Shown in pieces: positions 17,929-27,852 of a DNA stretch of 64,000 bases. Under the pieces are notes generated by a model that made no database searches, had not been told where the DNA came from, and saw only the letters and a program-made list of their open reading frames with translations. The number at the start of each line of letters is the position of its first letter. The stretch's first letter is position 1. Source of the stretch: JBBIJO01 sp037445895 (lineage in GTDB: Bacteria > Bacteroidota > Ignavibacteria > Kapaibacteriales > UBA2268). The stretch spans positions 62,001 through 126,000 of the forward strand of contig JBBIJO010000002.1 in NCBI GenBank assembly GCA_037445895.1, given 5' to 3'. The translations under genes were made by a program, and so were the position numbers.

Positions 17929-18707
17929 TTTCGAACTTGAATAAAATAAGAATACAATACAATACCTACGGAAACAGCAAGATTAAGTGATTCAGCAGTG
18001 CCCGAACCTTCGATTAGGAATTCTTTATCGGCAAGTTTTAAAATTTCGGGTGATATACCAGTTGCTTCGTTTCCAAATACTAAGGCACATTCTTTGGGAA
18101 ATTCGATGTTATCGAGTTTAGTTGTTGCTTTCAAACTAGTCGCAAAAATTTTACACTTCCTTTTTAACTCTAAAAGGAACGATTGCAGATTATCGTTCTG
18201 AAAAATATTAACCCGAAAAAATGAACCCATAGAACCCCTAATCACTTTAGCATTGAACTTGTCGACCGATTCCCTCGAAGTAACAATTGTTCTAATATCG
18301 AACCAATCGGCAGTCCTAATAATTGTTCCTAAGTTACCCGGGTCGCTTATTCCATCGAGAATAATCAAGGGGAAACTAACAAAGAAATCAGTTGGCTTAG
18401 CTCGAACTATGGCTAAGATGTCTTGTGGATTTTGGGTTTCGCAAAGCTGTACGAATTGTTGGCGGCGGGCAACATAAACTTCGATTCCCCTCTTGTAGAA
18501 CTTTCGTGCAAGCGAAAGTGTAGATTCATCGGCACTCGATGAAATAATAACAAACTCAGTTGGATAATTAGTCGATAATAGTTCCGAGCAGAGTCGGACA
18601 CCTTCGGCAATAAATAAGTTGGTCTCTGCTCGTTTGTCCTTATGTTTCAACAAAGAAACATACTTCTTTAAATTATTGCTTAATGTTTTGAATTTTATTG
18701 CGAGCAT
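17925..18707 (-). CDS. TrmH/SpoU-family RNA 2'-O-methyltransferase
   Basis: 260 residues. The C-terminal half is a SPOUT knot: LDGISDPGNLGTIIRTADWF is motif 1, ALVFGNEATGIS (about residue 211) motif 2 and SGTAESLNLAVSVGIVLY motif 3 of the TrmH family. The N-terminal ~100 residues form the small L30e-like substrate-binding domain found in RlmB/TsnR-type members. It should methylate a ribose in rRNA or tRNA using SAM; the target nucleotide cannot be assigned. It is 21 bases after YihY in the same direction. Confidence 0.85.
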   Translation of the reverse strand: MLAIKFKTLSNNLKKYVSLLKHKDKRAETNLFIAEGVRLCSELLSTNYPTEFVIISSSADESTLSLARKFYKRGIEVYVARRQQFVQLCETQNPQDILAIVRAKPTDFFVSFPLIILDGISDPGNLGTIIRTADWFDIRTIVTSRESVDKFNAKVIRGSMGSFFRVNIFQNDNLQSFLLELKRKCKIFATSLKATTKLDNIEFPKECALVFGNEATGISPEILKLADKEFLIEGSGTAESLNLAVSVGIVLYSYFIQVRK

Positions 18708-18728
18708 ATCTTATCCATTGCATTTCTT

Positions 18729-19661
18729 TCAATCAGAAGATTCAAATTTTTTCACTCCTATTTCCTTCGGTTTTTTCCTCTGTTGGGTTTGTTTTTGATA
18801 GTGAAGAATAAATGTGCTCAACTCGCCAGAGAACAAAATAATAAAGAACAAATAATAAATCCATACAACGATGGCAACAATAAATCCATAGGCACCATAG
18901 AACCTACTGTAGTTAGCAATATTCAATAGATAGTAGGTAAAAACTTGTCGAGAAACTTCGGCTAATATCGTGCAAATTATACTGCTTATGAGGACAATTG
19001 CAAAGGATAGTTTACGATTTGGAATAAACTTATAAACAAACAGGAAAAAGATAAAATAAAGAATAATCCAAGTGATTTGCCAAGTAGCTTTCGACAGCAA
19101 ATTCCCAAGCGATTCAGGAAGGCTATCGAATAAACTTTTCGTAATAAGATTGATTAATGGTAAAGCATACCCCAAAATCAAAACAAAAACACTTAAAATA
19201 AAAGTAAGGAAAATATCTTTAATTTTGTAAAGAACAAATACTTTGGTAGTTTTTGCTTCGAAAACAACGTTCAATCCGCTACGAAGTGAACTAAATACAG
19301 TCGAAGATAACCACAGCAACGACAAAATGCCAACCCACCCCACAAAGCTACTAACTGAAAAAATTTTGTCGGTTTCTTTCAATAACTCGCTAACAAAAGA
19401 ATAAGATTGTTCTGTTTCTGGAAGAAAAGTAAAAAGTAGGTCGGCAGCAACATTGTTGAAATTATTCGTTCCAAAAATAAGATAAGTTATATAAATTCCA
19501 ACAAGTATTAAAGGAATAATGTAGAGAATCACATTAAAAGCAACGGCTGCGGAAAGTAAAAAAATATGGTGACGCTCAATTTGGATAATAAAATCGCGGA
19601 CAATATAATATAGTCCCTTAATAAACTTAGGTATTTGAATTTTCAATATAGTGTGCCCCAC
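18729..19661 (-). CDS. YihY/BrkB-family inner-membrane protein
   Basis: 310 residues with six long hydrophobic segments and the family pattern FLLSAAVAFNVILYIIPLIL in the first membrane helix, then SLLWLSSTVFSSLRSGLNVVF and, near the end, YGAYGFIVAIVVWIYYLFFI. This is the UPF0761 family, once misnamed RNase BN; the molecular function is unknown. The start is uncertain: a GTG at 19661 gives a 35-base overlap with nadB, and a TTG at 19646 would also work. The C-terminus is a basic cytoplasmic tail. Confidence 0.8.
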   Translation of the reverse strand: MGHTILKIQIPKFIKGLYYIVRDFIIQIERHHIFLLSAAVAFNVILYIIPLILVGIYITYLIFGTNNFNNVAADLLFTFLPETEQSYSFVSELLKETDKIFSVSSFVGWVGILSLLWLSSTVFSSLRSGLNVVFEAKTTKVFVLYKIKDIFLTFILSVFVLILGYALPLINLITKSLFDSLPESLGNLLSKATWQITWIILYFIFFLFVYKFIPNRKLSFAIVLISSIICTILAEVSRQVFTYYLLNIANYSRFYGAYGFIVAIVVWIYYLFFIILFSGELSTFILHYQKQTQQRKKPKEIGVKKFESSD

Positions 19662-21183
19662 GACTTACTTTATCTTCGATAGTTGCATTGGTTACAGCAA
19701 TTGCAGTGAGAATACCATTCCGAAGTTGAAGAATTTCTTTGGACATTTTTGCACGCTGATAAAATTGTTCTATCTCACTTTGCAAATGGCGGAAAACCGT
19801 CACAGCACGCATTAGTCTTTGGCGTGTTCGGACTAAGCCAACATAATTCCACATAGTATTTTTAATTGTTAACCAATCTTGGGCAATCAAGGCTGGATCG
19901 ACCTCTTCGTGTTCCTCTTTCCACGGAAAAATCGGCGGTATATATTCATCTTCTTTCCGAATTTCGGAGGCATCCAATCCGGCATTATAACCCCAAACTA
20001 CGGCTTCGAGAAGCGAAGTCGAAGCAAGACGATTTGCTCCGTGAACCCCAGTGCACGATACTTCGCCGATAGCATACAAGCGATTAAGCGAAGTCCGCCC
20101 CCGAAGACTTACACCAACCCCACCACAGGAATAGTGTGCTGCGGGAACAACCGGTATTGGTTCCTTAGTCATATCGACACCCGCCTTCAAAAGGTGATTA
20201 TATATTGTTGGAAAACGATTTTTAATCCAATCAGAATTCTTGAAAGAAATATCGAGGTATACACAAGGATGACCCGTTCGAAGCATAGTTTGGTGAATCC
20301 CACGCGCAACAACATCACGAGGAGCAAGCGAACCAAGTTCATGAAATTCTTGCATAAACTCTTTCCTATTTTTATCGACAAGAATTCCACCTTCACCACG
20401 CACAGCTTCGCTTATTAAGAATCTGTCTCGTTCACTATAAAAGGCAGTAGGATGAAACTGAATAAATTGTAAATTAAAAGTGCGGGCGCCAGCACGATAA
20501 GCAAGCGCAATCCCATCCCCTGTGGATTCCGGAGGATTTGTCGTATGTAAATAAATCTGGCCTAGTCCGCCAGTTGCCAAAATTGTCTTATATGCAAAAA
20601 TTGGGAACACCTTGCCTGTTTGGTTATTTAATACAAAAGCTCCGAAACAGGTAGGTTTAGTATAAATATCAATCGAATGTGTGGAATGGTGGGAAAGGGT
20701 TAAAAGGTCAACAGCAGTATGGTTGACGAGGTATTTTATTTTGGGTTGTTTCTTTAGAGATTCTATCAAAGCCAGATGTATAGATTCGCCAGTTTTATCT
20801 TTCGAATGAATAATCCTATGCTCGGAGTGTGCCCCTTCGGAAGTTAAGTCGAGTTCACCGGTTTCGGTTCTATCGAAACCGACCCCATACTTTTCGATAA
20901 GTAATTCTTCCACCAATCGTGGACCCATTTCGACTATCAAATCGACAGCCGGTGGCCAGGAATGCCAGTGTCCTGCTTCAAAAATATCCCGTTTTAACTT
21001 GTCTTTGTCATCGTTTCGGCTACGAAATACGATTCCACCTTGTGCCCAAGGCGAGTTACCGCTCAATAGAGAAGGTAGTTTCGTTATTAATAATACTTCT
21101 CTACCCCTTTCTGCAGCTGTCAAAGCCGCAATAATACCTGCAACACCCGAACCTATAACTAAAATCTCTGTTCTAATCTCCAC
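19627..21183 (-). CDS. nadB: L-aspartate oxidase
   Basis: 518 residues, the usual length for NadB. The FAD-binding motif GSGVAGIIAALTAAERG lies at residues 11-27. NSPWAQGGI is the family sequence behind the isoalloxazine ring, and HYSCGGVGVSLRGRTS and GANRLASTSLLEAVVWG are conserved substrate- and flavin-contacting segments. It oxidises L-aspartate to iminoaspartate, the first step of de novo NAD synthesis; nadA and nadC are not in the window. The C-terminus has the helical arginine-rich domain of the family. The GTG start overlaps the end of the SemiSWEET gene by 11 bases. Confidence 0.95.
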   Translation of the reverse strand: MEIRTEILVIGSGVAGIIAALTAAERGREVLLITKLPSLLSGNSPWAQGGIVFRSRNDDKDKLKRDIFEAGHWHSWPPAVDLIVEMGPRLVEELLIEKYGVGFDRTETGELDLTSEGAHSEHRIIHSKDKTGESIHLALIESLKKQPKIKYLVNHTAVDLLTLSHHSTHSIDIYTKPTCFGAFVLNNQTGKVFPIFAYKTILATGGLGQIYLHTTNPPESTGDGIALAYRAGARTFNLQFIQFHPTAFYSERDRFLISEAVRGEGGILVDKNRKEFMQEFHELGSLAPRDVVARGIHQTMLRTGHPCVYLDISFKNSDWIKNRFPTIYNHLLKAGVDMTKEPIPVVPAAHYSCGGVGVSLRGRTSLNRLYAIGEVSCTGVHGANRLASTSLLEAVVWGYNAGLDASEIRKEDEYIPPIFPWKEEHEEVDPALIAQDWLTIKNTMWNYVGLVRTRQRLMRAVTVFRHLQSEIEQFYQRAKMSKEILQLRNGILTAIAVTNATIEDKVSRGAHYIENSNT

Positions 21184-21442
21184 TCTTCATACCAAATTTA
21201 ATTTTTAAAACCAAAATGATAAATGTCAAAGTGAAACCTATTGAGTTTGCAAAAATTATCGGTGCTTGTTGAATCAAAATCCCGTAGATTAACCAGCATA
21301 AAATTCCAGTGGTTAAAACAATATACATCAATAGTGAAATATCTTTCGTTTTCCTTGTTTTGATAATTTTAATTGCTTGAGGAACGAAAGCGCTTGTAGT
21401 GAGAATTGCTGCTAAACTACCAACAAAAGGTGCAAACTCCAT
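21173..21442 (-). CDS. SemiSWEET-type small sugar transporter (PQ-loop)
   Basis: 89 residues with three transmembrane helices, the layout of bacterial SemiSWEETs, which dimerise to make a sugar pore. The PQ motif is Pro21-Gln22 in AFVPQAIKIIKT, followed by KDISLLMYIVLTTGILCWL and a third helix FANSIGFTLTFIILVLKI. The start at 21442 is chosen since it leaves the first helix intact and lies two bases after the yjbQ stop. It may import or export a simple sugar; the substrate is not evident. Its tight placement between yjbQ and nadB is probably transcriptional only. Confidence 0.8.
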   Translation of the reverse strand: MEFAPFVGSLAAILTTSAFVPQAIKIIKTRKTKDISLLMYIVLTTGILCWLIYGILIQQAPIIFANSIGFTLTFIILVLKIKFGMKSGD

Positions 21443-21444
21443 TG

Positions 21445-21861
21445 CTAATCTCCTATGATTTTGACAAGCACACGTTTCCTTCGTTTTCCGTCGAACTCCC
21501 CATAAAAAATCTGTTCCCAAGGTCCAAAATCCAACTTACCATTCGTAATTGCAACAACAACTTCGCGCCCCATAATTTGCCGTTTTAAATGTGCATCTGC
21601 ATTGTCCTCGAAAGTATTGTGTCGATATTGTGAATAAGGCTTCTCCGGGGCAAGTTTCTCCAGCCATACTTCGAAGTCACGATGGAGTCCCGCTTCGTCA
21701 TCATTAATGAAAACGCTAGCTGTTATATGCATAGCATTTACTAAACATAAACCTTCCTTTACCCCACTTTCTTCGACACAACGTTGAACATCGTTGGTAA
21801 TGTTAATGAACTCACGACGATTTTCCGTATGAAAGAAAAGCTCTCGCCTAAAGGTTTTCAT
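21445..21861 (-). CDS. YjbQ (UPF0047) family protein
   Basis: 138 residues, the usual length. Conserved pieces: LCLVNAMHITASVFINDDE and GLHRDFEVWLEKLAP in the first half, NADAHLKRQIMGREVVV in the middle and DFGPWEQIFYGEFDG near the end. Family members form trimers, and the E. coli protein has weak thiamine-phosphate synthase activity, so a role in thiamine metabolism has been proposed but is not settled. The ATG at 21861 is preferred to an upstream TTG/ATG inside the protease gene. It follows the protease stop by ten bases. Confidence 0.85.
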   Translation of the reverse strand: MKTFRRELFFHTENRREFINITNDVQRCVEESGVKEGLCLVNAMHITASVFINDDEAGLHRDFEVWLEKLAPEKPYSQYRHNTFEDNADAHLKRQIMGREVVVAITNGKLDFGPWEQIFYGEFDGKRRKRVLVKIIGD

Positions 21862-21871
21862 TTCGCACCAG

Positions 21872-24661
21872 TTACATTTTAACAAATTTTCCAACTAAAA
21901 CTAATTGTCGATTTTTCGCTTTAACGAAATAGATACCATCGGGAAGTGTTGGCAATAGAATTTCACAGTAGTCATTTCCTAATATTAGTTTTTCCTCGAG
22001 AACAAGTTCACCAATACTATTAAATATTTCAATTTTGCAATCGCTTCTATCGAATCCATTTGGAAAAGTAAGTTCAAGTTTATCTTGCGCAGGATTGGGA
22101 TATACTTCTAAATTCAAAAATCCTGGGTTGATGCTCTCCACACCCGACTTTAATATATTTCGAAGAAAAATGTTTTTTAGTGATTCCCTGTTGCGCTCTA
22201 TTGAAAACATCATAATAAAAGTTTTTGTTTCGTCGGGACTCAATTCTCCTGGGAATTTCATACCACAAACATTTGCAACATCGTCGAAACCATTAAATTG
22301 CCAAGAGGTCCCCGAATTCAAAGCAAGTATCTGTTTGTCCTTCGAAAAATTTGTTCGAACAGCAGAATTTAAAGCTGCCGATTGAGGTTGGTTACTCGCA
22401 CTTTCCGATAATACTCCAACACCAACAACAACCGAAGAATCGCTCGATTCTGTGAACTGAACCGCGGCGGCAATAGGAATAATTGTTTCCGGGATTGCTT
22501 CGGGAACCAGATAAGTTCGGTTACTATCGGAATTTGAACCAACATCCCAATCGAGATAATAGCCAAGAGAAACATTTTTTTTAACTTGTTTCGAAATATT
22601 TTTGACGCTTATTGCAATTTTGAAATAACTCTCATTTCGAGGAGGAATATAAACATTTTGTTGAATTTCTAATCCTATTTTTTCAAGTTCGGTAGCCAAA
22701 TCGTCGTTAACTATTCCAACTTCCGCATTTGGATTCATAAACGGCTTAACTATCTTAAAATCACTTCCATCGGGGTTCAAGCCAAACAAAGCAGAAACCA
22801 CTCGATTACTGTCTTCGCTAACTACCAATCCTCCCTTGAATAACTGATTTCCAAGTTTTGTGTGTTGGACGCCAACCCCTATCTTCGATTCTCCCGAACT
22901 ATAAAAGCCAAGTGTTCCCTTATCGCTAATCGAGAGCATAATTGAATCGTTACCAAAATTTGAAACGACAGTAGTCGGAACAAAAGGAACTAAAAAGAAA
23001 TCTTTGTATACATTTTCTCCTAATATATCTACTCGCAGAAACGTTCGATTCAAGTTTTCTTCTTTAATGCGAAACGAAAAAGGACCAATTTCGAAATCGG
23101 CACCAGCAGCCAAATTAGGTAAATCAGATTCAGAATCTATTATTTCGAGCGAATTATCGAATATATCAGCAACAGAAAGCACAAATCGTAGATTCTGTGC
23201 CGAAGCAAGGTAATTCTTAGCATCAATTCGTAAAACGACTGTATCGCCTACTAAAAAGCGTTCCTCGGGTATCGAATTGGTTCGATAAGTTTTAACTTGC
23301 TTGGGAAAAATTCCTGGAATCGACGATGGAGATATTTGCAGTATTTTTTCCATATTAACCCGACCGGGAACCATTAGTTCGAACGATGGATTGGCATCGG
23401 AAATGTTATCGGCGAGTTGGCGAACGTATTCAATTGTTTCTAAAGGTCCTAAACTAGGATATTTTGAACGAGCCATTGCAACAACACCAGCAACAACTGG
23501 TGCCGAAAAGGAAGTCCCACCAAAACTCGAAGCTTTATATTCGGCTTGTTTGTTTGTTATAATCCAATTCCCAATCCCGGGAGCCATAATTCTTATCGTT
23601 TCATTCATTGTTGTCGTTCCAGTAACATAGTCCGACTGATTAACCTCCCCAACTGCTAATACTCCTTTGTAACCAGCAGGATACCAAACAGAAGATGAAT
23701 TATTGCCATTCCCACCAGCCGCAACAACAACTACTCCCCGCGAAACAGCATAATCAATAATGGATTGGTCAATTGGAGAGAAGGGTTTTATCTTCCCCCA
23801 ACTACAATTGACAACGTTAAACCCCCGAATTGCTGCATACAATATCCCTTGATAGCCATAATCGATGCTTTGCAAAGTAACAATTTTCGAGGCTTTTATG
23901 GGGAATATTCTGCATTTATTGGCTACCCCGGCAATTCCTTTTCCATTATTAGTTGTCGCTCCGACAATGCCAGCTACCGATGTGCCGTGCTCATTGGAAT
24001 GATAGGTATCGCCTCCCTTTCCTTCGGTAGAATACGCAAGATTACAGCCGCGAAAATCATCGACGTAGCCATTGGCATCGTCGTCGATTCCATTATCTGG
24101 AATTTCACCCCAGTTCGGAGCAATGGAATTTTCGAGGTCTTCGTGGTTTTGGAAAATACCAGTATCAACTATTCCAATAACTACATTTGTATCGCCAAGA
24201 AACACATCCCACGTATGGAACGCCTTTATTGTGGCAAGCATAGTTTGTTGGTTAGCATAAGGGTCATTGGGTATACCAAGCGGTTCATCGAGATAAATAG
24301 GTTCAGCAATTTCTATACTGGGATTTTCTCGCTTTATTCTTTCGCAAAACTTTGTGGGCTCCGCTCCATTTGGCAACTCGATAGAAAATGTTCGAAGTAA
24401 GGGTTCTTCCGCTTCCAAAACTTTTGAAAGATTCGATAAAGTATAATTATCGATTTTCTTAAAATTTTGAAATTTAAATCGAACGGAGCTTTCTATTGGA
24501 ATAAGCCTTTGAAATTTAATCTTCTCGCTTTGCAGATAGGCGGTAATTATTTCTTCTTGAGTTCCTGGCTTAAACCGAATGTAAATTCTATTGGAAAAGT
24601 TACTTTCAGAATTACTTTCGAACTGGATAACCATTAAAAACAAAATAATAAGAACACACAT
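21872..24661 (-). CDS. Secreted subtilisin-like (S8) protease with C-terminal sorting domain
   Basis: 929 residues. A hydrophobic N-terminus (residues 1-13) serves as signal sequence; a propeptide of about 120 residues follows. The catalytic triad is Asp166 (GIVDTGIF), His225 (NEHGTSVAG) and Ser384 (GGTSFSAPVVAG), with oxyanion Asn318 in AAGGNGNNSS; all are intact. Residues about 430-840 are beta-rich and unassigned, perhaps surface-binding. The last 75 residues begin VYPNPAQDKLELTF and end GIYFVKAKNRQLVLVGKFVKM-like, a Por-type secretion domain for type IX secretion. It should act outside the cell on proteins or peptides. Divergent from dnaX across 134 bases. Confidence 0.88.
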   Translation of the reverse strand: MCVLIILFLMVIQFESNSESNFSNRIYIRFKPGTQEEIITAYLQSEKIKFQRLIPIESSVRFKFQNFKKIDNYTLSNLSKVLEAEEPLLRTFSIELPNGAEPTKFCERIKRENPSIEIAEPIYLDEPLGIPNDPYANQQTMLATIKAFHTWDVFLGDTNVVIGIVDTGIFQNHEDLENSIAPNWGEIPDNGIDDDANGYVDDFRGCNLAYSTEGKGGDTYHSNEHGTSVAGIVGATTNNGKGIAGVANKCRIFPIKASKIVTLQSIDYGYQGILYAAIRGFNVVNCSWGKIKPFSPIDQSIIDYAVSRGVVVVAAGGNGNNSSSVWYPAGYKGVLAVGEVNQSDYVTGTTTMNETIRIMAPGIGNWIITNKQAEYKASSFGGTSFSAPVVAGVVAMARSKYPSLGPLETIEYVRQLADNISDANPSFELMVPGRVNMEKILQISPSSIPGIFPKQVKTYRTNSIPEERFLVGDTVVLRIDAKNYLASAQNLRFVLSVADIFDNSLEIIDSESDLPNLAAGADFEIGPFSFRIKEENLNRTFLRVDILGENVYKDFFLVPFVPTTVVSNFGNDSIMLSISDKGTLGFYSSGESKIGVGVQHTKLGNQLFKGGLVVSEDSNRVVSALFGLNPDGSDFKIVKPFMNPNAEVGIVNDDLATELEKIGLEIQQNVYIPPRNESYFKIAISVKNISKQVKKNVSLGYYLDWDVGSNSDSNRTYLVPEAIPETIIPIAAAVQFTESSDSSVVVGVGVLSESASNQPQSAALNSAVRTNFSKDKQILALNSGTSWQFNGFDDVANVCGMKFPGELSPDETKTFIMMFSIERNRESLKNIFLRNILKSGVESINPGFLNLEVYPNPAQDKLELTFPNGFDRSDCKIEIFNSIGELVLEEKLILGNDYCEILLPTLPDGIYFVKAKNRQLVLVGKFVKM

Positions 24662-24795
24662 TGCTAAACCTATATAATTTTTTCAATCAAAAATTAAGAC
24701 GATATAAATTGCAATTTAAATAATTATAAAGTGTTTTTTCTTACGGAATGAATTTATTATTTTGCTTTTTCGTTGTTGAACAAATCTGATTAATT

Positions 24796-26490
24796 GTGGA
24801 ATTTATTGTAACAGCAAGGAAATGGCGTCCGCTTCGTTTCGATGAAATTGTTGGTCAAGAACACATTACTACAACACTTAAAAATGCTGTCCTGCTGAAT
24901 CGCCTACATCATGCTTTTCTATTCAGCGGTCCTCGTGGAGTTGGAAAAACCACAACTGCACGCATTCTTGCAAGGGTAGTAAATTGTAAAAATCAAAATG
25001 ATGGCGAGCCTTGCAATAAATGCGATTCTTGCCGGGCAATTCTCGAAGGTAATTCTCTCGATGTCATAGAAATCGATGGCGCTTCGAATAATAGCGTTGA
25101 CGATATTCGAACATTGCGCGAAAATGCAAAATATCCTCCAAGCCTCGGTAAATATAAACTATATATTATCGACGAAATTCATATGCTCTCGACTTCAGCG
25201 TTCAACGCATTGCTCAAGATATTAGAAGAACCACCAAAGCATTTGATTTTCGTCTTTGCAACAACCGAACTCCACAAGGTTCTTCCAACGATAACGAGTC
25301 GTTGCCAAAGATTTGAATTCCGTCGTATGGAAATGGAAGCAATAAAAAAACAAATTCAAAAGATTGCCGAAACCGAAGGAATACAAATAGACGAATTGAG
25401 CCTCTTCACAATATCAAAAAAAGCCGATGGTTCAATGCGCGATGCTCAAAGCATTTTCGACCAATTTGTCGCTTCCGCTGGAAAGACTATTACTTATGAA
25501 AAAATCAAAGATATACTGCATCTAATTGATACCGAATACTTTTTTAGGGTAACAGACGCAATACTCAACAAAAATTTACCCGCTGTTTTCGAAATTTCCC
25601 AAGAACTTGTATCCAATGGCTACGACTATCTCGAATTCCTTTCTGGACTGTTGGAACACTTCCGCAGTATTTTCACCTTGAAGGTAACAAAAAATCCTAC
25701 CCTTCTTTCTGTTCCTTCCGCGATAACTAATAGATATACCGAAAATAGCGAAAAATTCGACGAAAAAGATTTATTAAGAATGCTGAATTTAATAGCTCAA
25801 ACCGAGCAGCAACTTAAGTTTGCGTCGCAACCAAAAATCCGCTTGGAACTTTTGCTAGCACAACTGATTGAAATGCCTTCGGTAACCGAAATCACCGAAC
25901 TAATAGCTAAAATAAATGAACTTAAAACTCTTCCAAACAAATCTACAATAACTACTCCCACTTCCATTCCCACACAGGTTCAGCCCTCTTACTCACATAC
26001 TCAACTAAATCATCCGAATAAGCCAGAAGTCCCTGCTTCCAAAATAAAAACATCTAAGTTTACAGAGCCCAACATTACCCCAGAACAAAAAACTTGGGAC
26101 GATTTCCTTGAAAGAAACAAAAAAAACCTCAATGGACTGCAAAGTATCTCGAAGAGCGAGTTTGTCCGAGTAGAATTCAAAGGAACACAAATAGTTATAT
26201 TTATTTCAAATCAATTCGCATATGAAAACATCAATAACAAACGCCGTCAACTGAGAGCAGCCGTTAAAGATTACTTTGGCAACGATTACGATGTTGAAAT
26301 AGTTTTTGCGGAGAACATAATAAACGATGTCTCTAATTTTCCTTCAACGACAGAACAAAGCAGTTTAACCCAAACGACTCAAGACATTGATTCGGTTAAT
26401 GCTGCAAAAATTACACAGCCAAGCAACAGCACAGAGTTGGAACAAACAATAATAGAACTTTTCAATGCTAGGGAAATCCCTTTGCCGTGA
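24796..26490 (+). CDS. dnaX: DNA polymerase III subunit gamma/tau
   Basis: 564 residues, GTG start. The N-terminal AAA+ clamp-loader ATPase has Walker A GPRGVGKT (45-52), four zinc cysteines (Cys64, Cys73, Cys76, Cys79), Walker B IIDEIHMLS and the sensor/arginine-finger segment ITSRCQRFEFR. The C-terminal part from about 375 is Thr/Pro/Gln-rich linker and a tau-like domain. It loads the beta sliding clamp in replication. I saw no obvious slippery heptamer for producing a short gamma form, though an exact search was not possible. It stands alone, convergent with the respiratory locus. Confidence 0.95.
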   Translation: MEFIVTARKWRPLRFDEIVGQEHITTTLKNAVLLNRLHHAFLFSGPRGVGKTTTARILARVVNCKNQNDGEPCNKCDSCRAILEGNSLDVIEIDGASNNSVDDIRTLRENAKYPPSLGKYKLYIIDEIHMLSTSAFNALLKILEEPPKHLIFVFATTELHKVLPTITSRCQRFEFRRMEMEAIKKQIQKIAETEGIQIDELSLFTISKKADGSMRDAQSIFDQFVASAGKTITYEKIKDILHLIDTEYFFRVTDAILNKNLPAVFEISQELVSNGYDYLEFLSGLLEHFRSIFTLKVTKNPTLLSVPSAITNRYTENSEKFDEKDLLRMLNLIAQTEQQLKFASQPKIRLELLLAQLIEMPSVTEITELIAKINELKTLPNKSTITTPTSIPTQVQPSYSHTQLNHPNKPEVPASKIKTSKFTEPNITPEQKTWDDFLERNKKNLNGLQSISKSEFVRVEFKGTQIVIFISNQFAYENINNKRRQLRAAVKDYFGNDYDVEIVFAENIINDVSNFPSTTEQSSLTQTTQDIDSVNAAKITQPSNSTELEQTIIELFNAREIPLP

Positions 26491-26540
26491 AAGATTCGAA
26501 TTTATTTACAATAATTTGTGGTAAATAATAAGTTTGATGC

Positions 26541-27842
26541 TTATTTTAGCAGCGGACCGTAATGTTCAAACATATATTTTACAACCGCTTCGGCTTCCTT
26601 CGGTTTTAGGCCCTGGTTTGGCATTGGAGGGTAATTAGGATCTACTTTAATCGGGTTAAGAATAAATTTAACCATATCGCCTTGCCTGTTCTCATATTTT
26701 TTGAGGACTTCTTTGTGTGGGGGCCCAACAAGCTTCGTATCGAATTGATGACAAGCAATGCATTTGGCTTTGTATATTTCTTCGCCATTTATTTTTCCAA
26801 CAACACGCCCAGCCGATGCAAGTAATCTTTCTTCGTAAGCTTGATAATCTTTTATAATTCGAAACTCTTGCACTTTATTTGAAACAGCAAAAAGTGTGCT
26901 TTCCGAACCAAAAAACAACAAATAAGAAACAATTGCTATATAAAATGAAATTCGAGCAAACCGAAGATTAAAATCTTTGAAAGCAAAATAAGCAAAAGTT
27001 AAAGCAAGCAAAAGCACCAACACAGAAACAATTACTAAAATATAATATTGAAAACTTACTGAACTAATCGGAGTTATCGAATACAACAAGAATAAGAAAA
27101 ATGGGAAAAACAACCCAAAAACAAGAGCCCGCGAAACAACTTTTTTAGTAAAAGCGCTTTCTCCTATCGAAGACTCGCCCCCCGGCAATCTATCGGCAGA
27201 AAACCTAAAAAATGCGTAACCAAGCGAAGAAAGCAACAATCCCCCAATAATAAACAATATAACTCGCAAAACAACCTTGGGAGAAAATAAAAAAGTCGAA
27301 ATGGAAAATTTCGAATTTGGCTCTATGAACTGAACAAAAATAGACGTTGCAATCCATACTGTTACCAACACAAGTAGCATTGAAGCAAAAACCAAAGTCA
27401 ACTGCAAAGTGCTTACTTTTCGGTTCGCCGATATTTCTTCGATCTGTGCCAAACATTTTAAGTCTCGTCTATAAAATTGTATTGCAATAAACCAACACAA
27501 ATAAGCTAATAAAGAAATTAGAAACCAAATTTCAAATTTTAACATATTAGGGAGTTGGAACTGTATTAAAATAAAAAATACTGCAAGCAGAGCAACAAAA
27601 CCAAGTCCCATTGGAGGAATAATCCCCTTTCCGCTCTGATTAGCAAAGTCGAAAGAATGCTTAAAGTAGAAAGTATTGAGTAGCTTATTGCCTTTTAACG
27701 CGTAGTAAAAAGAATTGAATAAACTCCCAAACACAATGGCTAAATAAATCTCGAGAACAGAAAAACCAATAAACAATAGGAATTCTAATAATTTCAACGT
27801 AGGTTCAGAGTGGGGAATTGCAATAAGTTGAAAAAATTTCAT
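26541..27842 (-). CDS. Eight-helix membrane protein with C-terminal cytochrome c domain
   Basis: 433 residues. Eight hydrophobic segments fill residues 18-330; a single c-type heme domain follows with Cys361-Ile-Ala-Cys364-His365 and a probable axial Met407 in YPPMPNQGL. I do not recognise the membrane part as a known oxidase, ACIII or bc subunit. It is the last gene of the ACIII/caa3 locus, beginning 10 bases after ctaB with AGGAGAG in front of the ATG, so it is very likely co-expressed with the oxidase. It could bind heme or quinone in the membrane and pass electrons through its heme domain, or serve as an assembly or docking factor; the sequence alone does not say. Confidence 0.75.
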   Translation of the reverse strand: MKFFQLIAIPHSEPTLKLLEFLLFIGFSVLEIYLAIVFGSLFNSFYYALKGNKLLNTFYFKHSFDFANQSGKGIIPPMGLGFVALLAVFFILIQFQLPNMLKFEIWFLISLLAYLCWFIAIQFYRRDLKCLAQIEEISANRKVSTLQLTLVFASMLLVLVTVWIATSIFVQFIEPNSKFSISTFLFSPKVVLRVILFIIGGLLLSSLGYAFFRFSADRLPGGESSIGESAFTKKVVSRALVFGLFFPFFLFLLYSITPISSVSFQYYILVIVSVLVLLLALTFAYFAFKDFNLRFARISFYIAIVSYLLFFGSESTLFAVSNKVQEFRIIKDYQAYEERLLASAGRVVGKINGEEIYKAKCIACHQFDTKLVGPPHKEVLKKYENRQGDMVKFILNPIKVDPNYPPMPNQGLKPKEAEAVVKYMFEHYGPLLK

Positions 27843-27852
27843 CTCGGCTCTC

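Noticed and set aside
19879..20418. Plus-strand ORF of 179 codons opposite nadB
   Set aside because: Antisense shadow of a clearly coding gene; no start signal and no recognisable domain.
23765..24400. Plus-strand ORF of 211 codons opposite the subtilase
   Set aside because: Antisense to the catalytic domain, whose motifs are intact on the other strand.
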